NCBI GenBank assembly: GCA_027013295.1 | Contig: JALUXP010000058.1 | Coordinates: 1-64,000, forward strand | DNA from: Sulfurimonas sp. | Lineage (GTDB): Bacteria > Campylobacterota > Campylobacteria > Campylobacterales > Sulfurimonadaceae | Reading direction: 5' to 3' | Length of the DNA: 64,000 nucleotides | In this document: piece by piece, positions 26,725 through 34,682 of the stretch | How positions within the stretch are numbered: position 1 is the first letter of the stretch | How the letters are laid out: each line of letters begins with the position of its first letter | Translations under genes and position numbers: made by a program | The notes under the pieces: model-generated | What the model was told of the DNA's origin: nothing | Database searches by the model: none | The model's input: only the letters and a program-made list of their open reading frames with translations

Positions 26725-27000
26725 TTATACCTTCTTCTGAACAGAGCCCTTGTGGCCCTTAAATGTACGAGTTGGTGCAAATTCACCAAGTTTATATCCA
26801 ATATGATTTTCTGTAACATATACAGGAACAAATTGTCGTCCGTTGTGAACATTAAATGTCAACCCAACCATATCAGGAATAACCATAGATCTTCTTGACC
26901 AAGTTTTTATAGGTTTTTTGTTATTTTCAGCTTTAGCTGCAACAACTTTTTTCATTAAATGGTCATCAATGAATGGACCTTTTTTTATTGAACGAGCCAT
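26725..27000 (-). CDS. rpsS: 30S ribosomal protein S19
   Basis: A 91-residue S19: [19 protein letters not shown] and [17 protein letters not shown]. It is located at the 30S head near the A-site tRNA. Confidence 0.97.
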   Translation of the reverse strand: MARSIKKGPFIDDHLMKKVVAAKAENNKKPIKTWSRRSMVIPDMVGLTFNVHNGRQFVPVYVTENHIGYKLGEFAPTRTFKGHKGSVQKKV

Positions 27001-27001
27001 C

Positions 27002-27847
27002 TTATCCTACCCTTTTTGCATTTGGTTTACGGCGAGTGATTATGAGTTTATCACTAGCTTTCTTACGACGAGTTTTAGCACCCTTCGTTGGTTTACCCCA
27101 AGGAGTAACTGGGTGACGACCTGAATTCGTTTTACCTTCACCACCACCATGTGGGTGATCAATAGGGTTCATAGCAGAACCACGAGTTTGAGGACGAATA
27201 CCTAAGTGTCGCTGACGACCAGCTTTTGCGATAACAATATTGCCATACTCTTCATTACCAACTGAACCAACAGTTGCTAAACACTCACCCAATACTAAAC
27301 GCATTTCAGATGAAGGCATACGAAGTGAAACATACTTACCATCACGACCCATAATTTGAGCACTTGTTCCAGCTGAACGACACATCTGTCCGCCCTTACC
27401 AGTCTTAAGCTCAATATTGTGAATCAATGTACCAATCGGTATGTTTTTTAACTTCATTGTATTACCAGGTTTAACATCTAAACCAGATTCAGAAGAATTG
27501 ACTACCGCACCAACTTCAAGATCTTTAGGTTGAAGAATATATCTTTTTTCTCCATCAGCATATGCGATGAGTGCAATACGACAATTACGGTATGGATCAT
27601 ACTCGATAGCGCTTACTGTACCAGGAATATCAAATTTATTTCTTTTGAAATCAATGATACGGTATAGTTTTTTAGCTCCACCCTCTCTATGACGAGAAGT
27701 GATACGACCATTTGAATTACGACCAGCATGTACAGGAAGCTTTTTAAGAAGACTTCTTACGCTCGCTTTTGCTGTAATATCAGAAGAATCAACATTTGTA
27801 AAAAAACGACGAGACGGAGTTATCGGTCTATAAGTTTTAATTGCCAT
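27002..27847 (-). CDS. rplB: 50S ribosomal protein L2
   Basis: A 281-residue L2, essential for subunit association and the peptidyl transferase centre. [19 protein letters not shown] near the start and [16 protein letters not shown], containing the conserved His, near the end are diagnostic. Confidence 0.97.
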   Translation of the reverse strand: MAIKTYRPITPSRRFFTNVDSSDITAKASVRSLLKKLPVHAGRNSNGRITSRHREGGAKKLYRIIDFKRNKFDIPGTVSAIEYDPYRNCRIALIAYADGEKRYILQPKDLEVGAVVNSSESGLDVKPGNTMKLKNIPIGTLIHNIELKTGKGGQMCRSAGTSAQIMGRDGKYVSLRMPSSEMRLVLGECLATVGSVGNEEYGNIVIAKAGRQRHLGIRPQTRGSAMNPIDHPHGGGEGKTNSGRHPVTPWGKPTKGAKTRRKKASDKLIITRRKPNAKRVG

Positions 27848-27848
27848 G

Positions 27849-28130
27849 TTATACCGCCAAACTTTCTATTTGTGCACCTTCAGGTAAAGTTACATAAAAC
27901 TTTTTAAAGTCATTTTGTTTACCTTTTACACCACGGAACATTTTAACTTTTCCGCTTTGATTTAATGAGTTTACATTTTTTGGAACGATTCCAAAGTACT
28001 CACGAAAAACCTCTTTAAGACCTGTTTTAGTCATACGCGGAGAAGTTGTAACAACGATTACATTTCTCTCTTGCATCTCTAAAGTCTTCTCTGTATATAA
28101 AATAGATTTAATATCTGTAATATCAGCCAT
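27849..28130 (-). CDS. rplW: 50S ribosomal protein L23
   Basis: A 93-residue L23, a docking site for SRP and trigger factor at the tunnel exit. It has the [16 protein letters not shown] segment and a basic loop ([18 protein letters not shown]). It overlaps rplD by one base. Confidence 0.94.
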   Translation of the reverse strand: MADITDIKSILYTEKTLEMQERNVIVVTTSPRMTKTGLKEVFREYFGIVPKNVNSLNQSGKVKMFRGVKGKQNDFKKFYVTLPEGAQIESLAV

Positions 28131-28744
28131 TATTTAGCCTCACTTGTTAATTGTTCCCATACTGCTTTTTCTATCACTAACGAACGATAGTTTGCAGCTA
28201 AGTATGCGTTTAACTCATTAGATTCGATTACATAAGTTTGAGACAGATTCTCAAAAGCTAAATATGTAGGCTCATCTAATAAAGATTTTACAAAAAGAGT
28301 ATCTCTTTGGTTAAGTAGTTTAAACAAAGTCGCAGCATCTTTAGTTTTACCAGAAGCTACCTCAATGTTATCAACGATAAACAAAGTTCCATTTTGTGCA
28401 TGCTCATTTAAAGCAAAGTTTAAAGCAAGTTTTTTTTGCTTTTTATTTACTTTTAAATTATAGTTACGGTTGTTGTGCGGACCAAAAGCCTTACCCCCAC
28501 CTACGAAGATAGGAGAACGACGAGAACCAGCACGAGCACGCCCGCCACCTTTTTGAGCCCATGGTTTTTTACCACCACCGCGAACTTCACTTCTACCTTT
28601 AGCAGTTGCTGTATTTGCACGCTGTGCAGCTTGAGCAGACTTTACATAAAGGTAAAGGTTATGAGGGTTAATACCTGAGAAAGACTCAGGTAATGCTAAC
28701 TCAGATGCTTTTTCCATTTTTTCATTTAAAACGATTGCGCTCAT
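28130..28744 (-). CDS. rplD: 50S ribosomal protein L4
   Basis: A 204-residue L4; the tunnel-loop region [20 protein letters not shown] is clear. In E. coli L4 also represses the S10 operon; no equivalent leader structure is obvious upstream of rpsJ here. It overlaps rplC by one base. Confidence 0.96.
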   Translation of the reverse strand: MSAIVLNEKMEKASELALPESFSGINPHNLYLYVKSAQAAQRANTATAKGRSEVRGGGKKPWAQKGGGRARAGSRRSPIFVGGGKAFGPHNNRNYNLKVNKKQKKLALNFALNEHAQNGTLFIVDNIEVASGKTKDAATLFKLLNQRDTLFVKSLLDEPTYLAFENLSQTYVIESNELNAYLAANYRSLVIEKAVWEQLTSEAK

Positions 28745-29334
28745 TATTTAGCTACCTTTACACGACCCAATGCACCGTTTGCTCCAGATACTGAACCTAA
28801 AACAGCGATTACACCATTTTCAGCATCGTAAGAAACGATCTCATTTTTCACACTATTTTGTGTGTTTCCATAATGACCTGGCATTTTCTTACCCTTCATT
28901 ACACGACCTGGCCATTCTGCATTACCGATAGAACCTGTTCTACGACCCATTCTATGACCGTGAGATGCAGGACCACCACCAAAATTCCAACGCTTCATTG
29001 CTCCAGAAAAACCGCGACCTTTAGTGTTGAAAGTAGATTTCAAGACTTTAGCTTCTGCTAAAGGTGTTAAATCTAAATCTCCAGCTTCAGTGTTTGCTAC
29101 TTCAAGAGTAACAAAACGGTTAAACTCAGATGAAAGGCTATATTTCTTTTGCTGACCTTCTATTGTTTTATTCATTTTTTTACCGCTGTTGTAAGCTACA
29201 ATTGCAGTTGTTGCTTTACCTTCTAGCGCATTAACTTCACATACTTTTTGCTCTAAAACTCTCAAAAGAGTAACAGGCTTACTTGGCACTGCGATAGTAC
29301 GGCTCATACCGATTTTTTCAACTATATATTCCAC
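28744..29334 (-). CDS. rplC: 50S ribosomal protein L3
   Basis: A 196-residue L3 with [23 protein letters not shown] and the Gln-containing [10 protein letters not shown] stretch next to the peptidyl transferase centre. It begins [12 protein letters not shown]. Confidence 0.96.
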   Translation of the reverse strand: MEYIVEKIGMSRTIAVPSKPVTLLRVLEQKVCEVNALEGKATTAIVAYNSGKKMNKTIEGQQKKYSLSSEFNRFVTLEVANTEAGDLDLTPLAEAKVLKSTFNTKGRGFSGAMKRWNFGGGPASHGHRMGRRTGSIGNAEWPGRVMKGKKMPGHYGNTQNSVKNEIVSYDAENGVIAVLGSVSGANGALGRVKVAK

Positions 29335-29342
29335 GATGACTC

Positions 29343-29654
29343 CTATTTGTCCATAGAGCGAACTTCAACGTCCACTTCTGGTGCAAGATCAAGCTTCATT
29401 AATGAATCTACAGTCTCAGGTGTAGCTGAAACAATATCAATCATTCTTGCGTGCATACGAATCTCAAATTGCTCACGAGCTTTTTTATTGACATGAACTG
29501 ACTTAAGAACTGTATATTTACGAATCTTAGTTGGTAAAGGTATTGGACCACGAATTTGTGCACCTGTACGTTTTACAGCCTCTACGATTGATGCTACAGA
29601 TCTATCAAGTACACGATGATCATAAGCTTTCAATTTTAAACGAATCTTTTCCAT
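29343..29654 (-). CDS. rpsJ: 30S ribosomal protein S10
   Basis: A 103-residue S10 ([35 protein letters not shown]), the first gene of the S10-spc operon. It has an AAGGAAAAAA ribosome binding region and a well-formed promoter about 60-85 bp upstream. S10 also serves as NusE in transcription antitermination. Confidence 0.97.
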   Translation of the reverse strand: MEKIRLKLKAYDHRVLDRSVASIVEAVKRTGAQIRGPIPLPTKIRKYTVLKSVHVNKKAREQFEIRMHARMIDIVSATPETVDSLMKLDLAPEVDVEVRSMDK

Positions 29655-29710
29655 TTTTTTCCTTCTAAAGAACTCGTTAGGTCAAGCCTAACTATATTTA
29701 GTGAACGCGA

Positions 29711-29739
29711 ATTGTACCCAAAAAAACTTGGATTATCAA
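29711..29739 (-). promoter_or_regulatory. Sigma-70 promoter of the S10-spc operon
   Basis: On the minus strand: TTGATA, 17 bases, TACAAT. It is followed by TCGCGTTC, a GC-rich discriminator unusual in this AT-rich intergenic region. The spacing is optimal. The transcription start should be near 29704, leaving a ~50-base leader before rpsJ. Confidence 0.75.
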
Positions 29740-29816
29740 GGATATAGGGGCTAAAAAGTAAAATACTTTTAGTTTTACTTCCTTATATAAAGGAATATAT
29801 TATTCTTTAAATATGC

Positions 29817-29822
29817 TATAAT
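29817..29822 (+). promoter_or_regulatory. -10 element for the gtrA-like operon
   Basis: TATAAT in ATGCTATAATACA, 28 bp before the gtrA-like ATG. It gives a divergent promoter pair with the S10 operon. Confidence 0.5.
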
Positions 29823-29850
29823 ACAATTAAAATATAGTTTATGGACCTCA

Positions 29851-30240
29851 ATGAAATTTGATATACAACAAATTAAAAAATTTATTATTGGTGGAGGAAG
29901 TGCTACACTCCTACACTACTCAACCATGGCTCTTTTGATTTTTATTGGTATAAAACCACTTTATGCTACAACGATTGGGGCTTTTTTTGGTGCTGTGCTT
30001 AATTATATTTTACAGTACCACTACACTTTTGAATCAGATAAGTCCCATCTGCATGCGATAATTAGCTATAGTATAAGTGTAAGTTTTGGTTTTTTTGCAA
30101 ATAGTCTCTTGTTTGCCCTTCTTTATGATAAGATTCAAATCAACCTTATTGTTTCACAGTTAATTACTACTGCTATAATTACGATATTCAATTACATCAT
30201 ATATAAACACATTGTTTTTAAACCAAAGGAATCACATTGA
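29851..30240 (+). CDS. GtrA-family membrane protein
   Basis: A 129-residue protein with four membrane segments (starts near residues 9, 36, 68 and 97), typical of GtrA. GtrA-like proteins are thought to flip or help flip undecaprenyl-phosphate-linked sugars. It overlaps the next gene by 4 bp, forming a GtrA/GtrB/third-enzyme arrangement. Confidence 0.8.
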   Translation: MKFDIQQIKKFIIGGGSATLLHYSTMALLIFIGIKPLYATTIGAFFGAVLNYILQYHYTFESDKSHLHAIISYSISVSFGFFANSLLFALLYDKIQINLIVSQLITTAIITIFNYIIYKHIVFKPKESH

Positions 30241-31187
30241 CACCTGAACTCTCCATTATCATACCGCTATACAATGAGATAGAAGTTATAGAGATTTGCC
30301 ACCAAAGAGTAAGTGATGTTTTAAATAAACTCGACTTAGAATATGAAATCATCTATATTGATGATGGAAGTCAAGATAAAAGTGCAGAGTATATTTCTAA
30401 TTTAGCTCGCAATGATGCAAGAGTGAAGGCTATACTCCTTAGTAGAAACTTTGGAAAAGAAGCTGCCCTGAGTGCTGGTTTTGATTATGTGCAAGGGGAG
30501 CTTACTATCATCTTAGATGCAGACTTGCAAGACCCACCAGAACTCATACCAGAGATGCTTAAGACCTATGAAGAAAAAGATGTCGATACTATCCTTATGA
30601 AGCGTACACAAAGAGATGGTGAAAGTGCCGCAAAAAAACAAAGTGCCTATTGGTTTTACCGCATACTGAACAAACTCAGTGATTTTCATATCCCAGAAGA
30701 TGTTGGTGACTTTCGACTGATGAATAGAAAATCCCTAGATGCACTTAAAAAACTCCCAGAACGCAATCGTTACACAAAAGGACTTTTTGCTTGGATAGGG
30801 ATGGATACCTATGTGATGCACTATCAAAGAGACCCAAGAGTTGCAGGTGTAGCAAAACAAAACTATACATCACTCTTTAAACTTGCTTTTGAGGGCATCT
30901 CCTCCTTTTCCATCCATCCATTGAGAATATCTACTATATTGGGCATCGTATCAGCTCTTTTTGGATTTGTCTTTGGCATATATATTGCTTTAAAATCTTT
31001 AATTCTTGGAGATCCAGTGAGTGGGTATCCATCAACTATGGCTATCATTACATTCCTCGGTGGGGCACAACTTCTTGGGATTGGAATCGTTGGTGAGTAT
31101 ATAGGAAAAACATATATAGAGTCAAAACAAAGACCTATTTACCTTATCAAAAAGCTAGTTTCAAAGAAAGAGATGAATGAAAAATAA
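30237..31187 (+). CDS. Family 2 glycosyltransferase, GtrB/DPM-like
   Basis: Probably transfers a sugar from a nucleotide donor to undecaprenyl phosphate. The 316-residue protein has a GT-A domain (SIIIPLYNE; IYIDDGSQD; DADLQDPPE with the DxD metal site) and two C-terminal membrane segments (~residues 233-255 and 268-290). The start is TTG, overlapping the gtrA-like stop, with AAAGGA upstream. ArnC and GtrB share this architecture; the sugar is unknown. Confidence 0.88.
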   Translation: MTPELSIIIPLYNEIEVIEICHQRVSDVLNKLDLEYEIIYIDDGSQDKSAEYISNLARNDARVKAILLSRNFGKEAALSAGFDYVQGELTIILDADLQDPPELIPEMLKTYEEKDVDTILMKRTQRDGESAAKKQSAYWFYRILNKLSDFHIPEDVGDFRLMNRKSLDALKKLPERNRYTKGLFAWIGMDTYVMHYQRDPRVAGVAKQNYTSLFKLAFEGISSFSIHPLRISTILGIVSALFGFVFGIYIALKSLILGDPVSGYPSTMAIITFLGGAQLLGIGIVGEYIGKTYIESKQRPIYLIKKLVSKKEMNEK

Positions 31188-32658
31188 ATTCATTATACTC
31201 TACTCTATTTTTGGTTTTATGATAGTGGCTAGAATCTTTGGAATGCTAACTATCCCACTTACAGATACTACAGAAGCTCGTTATGCCCACACAGCTCTTT
31301 TGATGGCGGTGAGTGGTGATTGGATCACTCCTTATTATGATCTCGGTATTGCATTTTGGGGTAAGCCACCATTTTCATTTTGGATGGAAGCGTTATCCAT
31401 AAAAGTGTTTGGGATTAATGATTTTTCGGCAAGATTTCCAGCGTTGATTTTTACGCTCATGAGTATGGGTTTAATCTATACCTATCTCAAAAGATTTCAC
31501 TCAAAAGAGACTGCTCTTTGGGGCATACTTATCTACTTTAGTTTCTTGCTAACTTATGCACTCTCAGGGGCTATTTTAACCGATCCATATCTTGCTTTTG
31601 CTACTACCTTGTCTATGATAGCCTTTGTTATGCTCCTTAAAAATCAAGAAAAGTACTGGGGTTACCTCTTTTTTCTCGGTCTTGGTATAGGGATGCTTGC
31701 TAAAGGTCCACTCGCTATTGTCATCGTCGGTGGGGGGATGTTTTTTTGGATGCTTTTTGATTTTAAAACACGCTTTATGAGTCTAGGAAAACTTCCTTGG
31801 TTGCGTGGTATCCTCCTCATGCTCATCATCTCGCTTCCTTGGTATATCATGGCGGAGTTGAAAACGCCAGGTTTTTTAGACTACTTCATCATCGGCGAAC
31901 ACTTCAAACGATTTGTCGATTCAGGCTGGAGTGGTGACCTCTATGGTGTTGCACATAAAAAATTTCATGGTATGATTTGGCTCATGTGGATACTCTCAAG
32001 TTTCCCTTGGGTTTTTCTTGTATTTTCTGCACTTTTAAAACAAATACGCCAAAAAGAAAATCTCTTTAAAAATCTCAAATCTGATTCTACCAAAAGCTAC
32101 TTTATTATGTGGTCTCTTTTTACGATGACTTTTTTTACACTCTCTGGAAATGTTCTTTGGACTTATATCCTTCCTGCTCTCCCATCTTTGGCTATTCTTT
32201 TAGCCTTGCATCTGGAAAAATCATCTTTTGAGATTAAAGTGTTTTCAAAGCATATTCAGTATGGGATGCTCTTGTTTGTACCTATCATTCTACTCGTAGC
32301 AAATCTTTACATCATAAAAAATCCAGACTCCATTAACACAGAAAAAGCTCTTATTGGGTACTATAATAGTATTAAAAAAGAGGGTGAAAAGATATATTAT
32401 CTTTATGAACGACCATTTTCTGCACAATACTACAGTAATGACAAAGCTATCTTCGTTCATAACAAAGACAGGATAAAAAACAGGTCAACAAGTATGGGAT
32501 ATAAAGAATTTTTAGATCAACTCCCAGCATCGCATTCTCATGCTTTTTTAGTCATTCAAAATAACCAGACAAAACCTTTTAGTAAACTCTTTGGCAACAA
32601 AATAGTACAAAGATATAAAAATAGAAGTAAAACAATGTTTGAGTATACTCCAAACTAA
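31177..32658 (+). CDS. PMT/ArnT-like membrane glycosyltransferase
   Basis: A 493-residue polytopic GT-C enzyme with about eleven membrane segments. DTTEARYAHTAL near residue 30 matches the PMT_2/ArnT first periplasmic loop with catalytic Asp/Glu; AKGPLAI is also typical. It probably uses the lipid-linked sugar made by the upstream GT2 and transfers it to lipid A, a glycan or protein. It overlaps the GT2 gene by 11 bp. Confidence 0.85.
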   Translation: MKNKFIILYSIFGFMIVARIFGMLTIPLTDTTEARYAHTALLMAVSGDWITPYYDLGIAFWGKPPFSFWMEALSIKVFGINDFSARFPALIFTLMSMGLIYTYLKRFHSKETALWGILIYFSFLLTYALSGAILTDPYLAFATTLSMIAFVMLLKNQEKYWGYLFFLGLGIGMLAKGPLAIVIVGGGMFFWMLFDFKTRFMSLGKLPWLRGILLMLIISLPWYIMAELKTPGFLDYFIIGEHFKRFVDSGWSGDLYGVAHKKFHGMIWLMWILSSFPWVFLVFSALLKQIRQKENLFKNLKSDSTKSYFIMWSLFTMTFFTLSGNVLWTYILPALPSLAILLALHLEKSSFEIKVFSKHIQYGMLLFVPIILLVANLYIIKNPDSINTEKALIGYYNSIKKEGEKIYYLYERPFSAQYYSNDKAIFVHNKDRIKNRSTSMGYKEFLDQLPASHSHAFLVIQNNQTKPFSKLFGNKIVQRYKNRSKTMFEYTPN

Positions 32659-32669
32659 ATCGTACAAAC

Positions 32670-33734
32670 ATGCAGACTTTATTGGAAGAGTTTTATAAAA
32701 CTGACTTGGTAATAGAAAAGTTTCATTACAGAAAACTTTATATAGATGAAAAAAGTTACCAACTTAGTGGCATCACCCAAAGTGGTAAAACAAAACTTGT
32801 AAAAAACTATTTACTCTCTCTTAAAAAAAGTTCCTATCTCTATATAAACTGTGCAGATGTCCGAATAGAGCTAGATGCCTTTAATGATGCACTCCCTGAG
32901 TATTGCTTAGAAAATAAGATAGAAACTCTTGTCCTTGATAATTTTGACCCAAGATTTAAGTTTGTAAATGTCTCTCAACTTATCCTCATCTCACAGAGAC
33001 AATATCATTATGATTTTTTACAAACCATCAAACTTTATCCTCTTGACTATGAGGAGTTTTTAGCATTTGAACATAAATATGACTCAACTGCACTAAATAA
33101 CTTCTTTCAGCTTGGTGGTTTTGCTCACATGAATAGGGTTACCCCAGATGAGAGATACAACTACATCCAAAAAAGTTTACACTTAGCTCTTGAACCTCAG
33201 GAGTTTGAGATTTTAAAGTACGCTGCTAAGGTTATAGCACAAAAGGTTTCCCCTTTTTCTATCTATGAGAGACTTAAACTTAACATAAAAGTATCAAAAG
33301 ACAAACTTTACAAAAGCTACGATGCCCTTGTAGAAAAAGGCTATCTCCATGAACTCGCAAAACTAGAGCATCCAAAAGCTACGAAGAAACTTTACCTTTG
33401 TGATATCTCTCTCAAATCTGCACTGAGTATTGCTAAACATTTTGGGCGACTCTTTGAAAATATGATTTTTTTAGAGCTTCTCAAAAATGGTATAGTATGT
33501 TTTTATGATGAAGCTATAGAATTTTACATCCCAACAAATGATGAGATTATACTCACGATACCTTTTGCACAAGAGAGAGCCCTTTTTAAAAAGATAGAGT
33601 CCATAGAGGCATTTTTATTTACATATCAGATAAAAAAAGTTACAGTCGTTACGATGAGCAAAGAGGGTAGTATCAACCACCCCCTTTCTGAGATTGTTAT
33701 GATACCCTTTGATATCTGGGCATTAGGAGATTAA
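32670..33734 (+). CDS. AAA-family ATPase, AAA_14/DUF4143-like
   Basis: A 354-residue P-loop protein: Walker A SGITQSGKTKL (residue ~33), Walker B-like ETLVLDNFD, and a winged-helix-like region in the C-terminal half. This layout matches the AAA_14/DUF4143 family of single-gene ATPases with unknown function. The usual PD-(D/E)xK-like C-terminal motif is not evident. It lies between the glycosyltransferases and rnhB with spacings of 11 and 6 bp. Confidence 0.7.
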   Translation: MQTLLEEFYKTDLVIEKFHYRKLYIDEKSYQLSGITQSGKTKLVKNYLLSLKKSSYLYINCADVRIELDAFNDALPEYCLENKIETLVLDNFDPRFKFVNVSQLILISQRQYHYDFLQTIKLYPLDYEEFLAFEHKYDSTALNNFFQLGGFAHMNRVTPDERYNYIQKSLHLALEPQEFEILKYAAKVIAQKVSPFSIYERLKLNIKVSKDKLYKSYDALVEKGYLHELAKLEHPKATKKLYLCDISLKSALSIAKHFGRLFENMIFLELLKNGIVCFYDEAIEFYIPTNDEIILTIPFAQERALFKKIESIEAFLFTYQIKKVTVVTMSKEGSINHPLSEIVMIPFDIWALGD

Positions 33735-33740
33735 GGACTT

Positions 33741-34301
33741 ATGAAAAGATTATGTGGCATAGATGAAGCAGGTCGTGGACCTATAGCAGGAGATCTTGTT
33801 GTGGCTGGGTGTATCTTCTATGAGCATACTAAGATAAATGGTTTAAATGACTCCAAAAAGATAAGTGAAAAAAGACGCTCAGAGCTTTTTGATGAGATAG
33901 AACCAAATACACAAAACCATATTGTCGTTATCTCCCCAGCCGAGCTAGATGCTAAGGGCATCTCAAAGTGTATGTATGATGCACTTCTTGAGATTAAGTC
34001 AAGACTCTCTGCCCAAGAGTATCTCTTTGATGGCAATACTACTTTTGGGGTGGAGGGATTGGAGACTATGGTAAAAGCTGATGGTAAAATTGCCGAGGTG
34101 AGTGCTGCATCTATCCTTGCCAAAGTCACTCATGACTCTAACATCATCAAAGATGCAAAGCTCTATCCTGAGTATGGTTTTGAAAAACACAAAGGATATG
34201 GGACTGCTCACCATATAGAGATGATAAAAAAATATGGTTACTGCCCTATCCATAGAAGAAGTTTCAAGGTTAAAGCCTTAGAATCTTCATTTGGAGTGTA
34301 A
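33741..34301 (+). CDS. rnhB: Ribonuclease HII
   Basis: Removes misincorporated ribonucleotides and RNA from DNA. The active site is present: CGIDEAGRGPIAG (first Asp and Glu), LFDGNTT (Asp) and a fourth Asp in KVTHDS. The 186 residues are normal length. Confidence 0.93.
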   Translation: MKRLCGIDEAGRGPIAGDLVVAGCIFYEHTKINGLNDSKKISEKRRSELFDEIEPNTQNHIVVISPAELDAKGISKCMYDALLEIKSRLSAQEYLFDGNTTFGVEGLETMVKADGKIAEVSAASILAKVTHDSNIIKDAKLYPEYGFEKHKGYGTAHHIEMIKKYGYCPIHRRSFKVKALESSFGV

Positions 34302-34313
34302 AATCTGCAATTT

Positions 34314-34682
34314 TTATTGCATTCCGCTTCCACATTTTCCAGTGCCACACTTCATCGCTGGTTGGGTTTTTCCACATTTACCATCCCCACATTTTATCGT
34401 GAGTTTATTTCCGTTTGGCTCGCGTACACAGTCGTAAGCCTCTTTGGTTGTTTTTGCATTTTTCACACACTCTTGTCTTGAGTCTTTCTCACGCATTTGA
34501 GAGAGCATATTATTTTTCTTTTTTGCTAAAGCCGTATTGCCATCGAACATGTTCGCGCCACATTTACCAGCCCCACATTTCATGCCATCGCCTAAAACAT
34601 CTCCACCTTTATCCACTTTACGAAAGTCACACCCACCTAAAAAGATGAGTGCTACTAAACTAAGCCATACTAATTGTTTCAT
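34314..34682 (-). CDS. Cys-rich lipoprotein with KCGxGKCG repeats, last gene of the copper efflux operon
   Basis: A 122-residue lipoprotein: signal with lipobox LGGC (Cys18). The mature part has three nine-residue repeats, MKCGAGKCG (34-42), IKCGDGKCG (96-104) and MKCGTGKCG (110-118); with Cys72 and Cys85 the mature protein has nine Cys including the lipidated one. The first 23 bp overlap the end of cusA, so it is co-transcribed with the efflux pump and probably binds copper or silver in the periplasm. The repeats resemble the EGKCG motifs of bufferin/HvfA-type peptides that DUF692 enzymes modify, but no DUF692 gene is in the window. I do not recognise a named family. Confidence 0.7.
   Translation of the reverse strand: MKQLVWLSLVALIFLGGCDFRKVDKGGDVLGDGMKCGAGKCGANMFDGNTALAKKKNNMLSQMREKDSRQECVKNAKTTKEAYDCVREPNGNKLTIKCGDGKCGKTQPAMKCGTGKCGSGMQ

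Noticed and set aside
34306-34321. Small hairpin TGCAAT-TTTT-ATTGCA between rnhB and the lipoprotein gene
   Set aside because: A 6-bp AT-rich stem is expected by chance in this composition.
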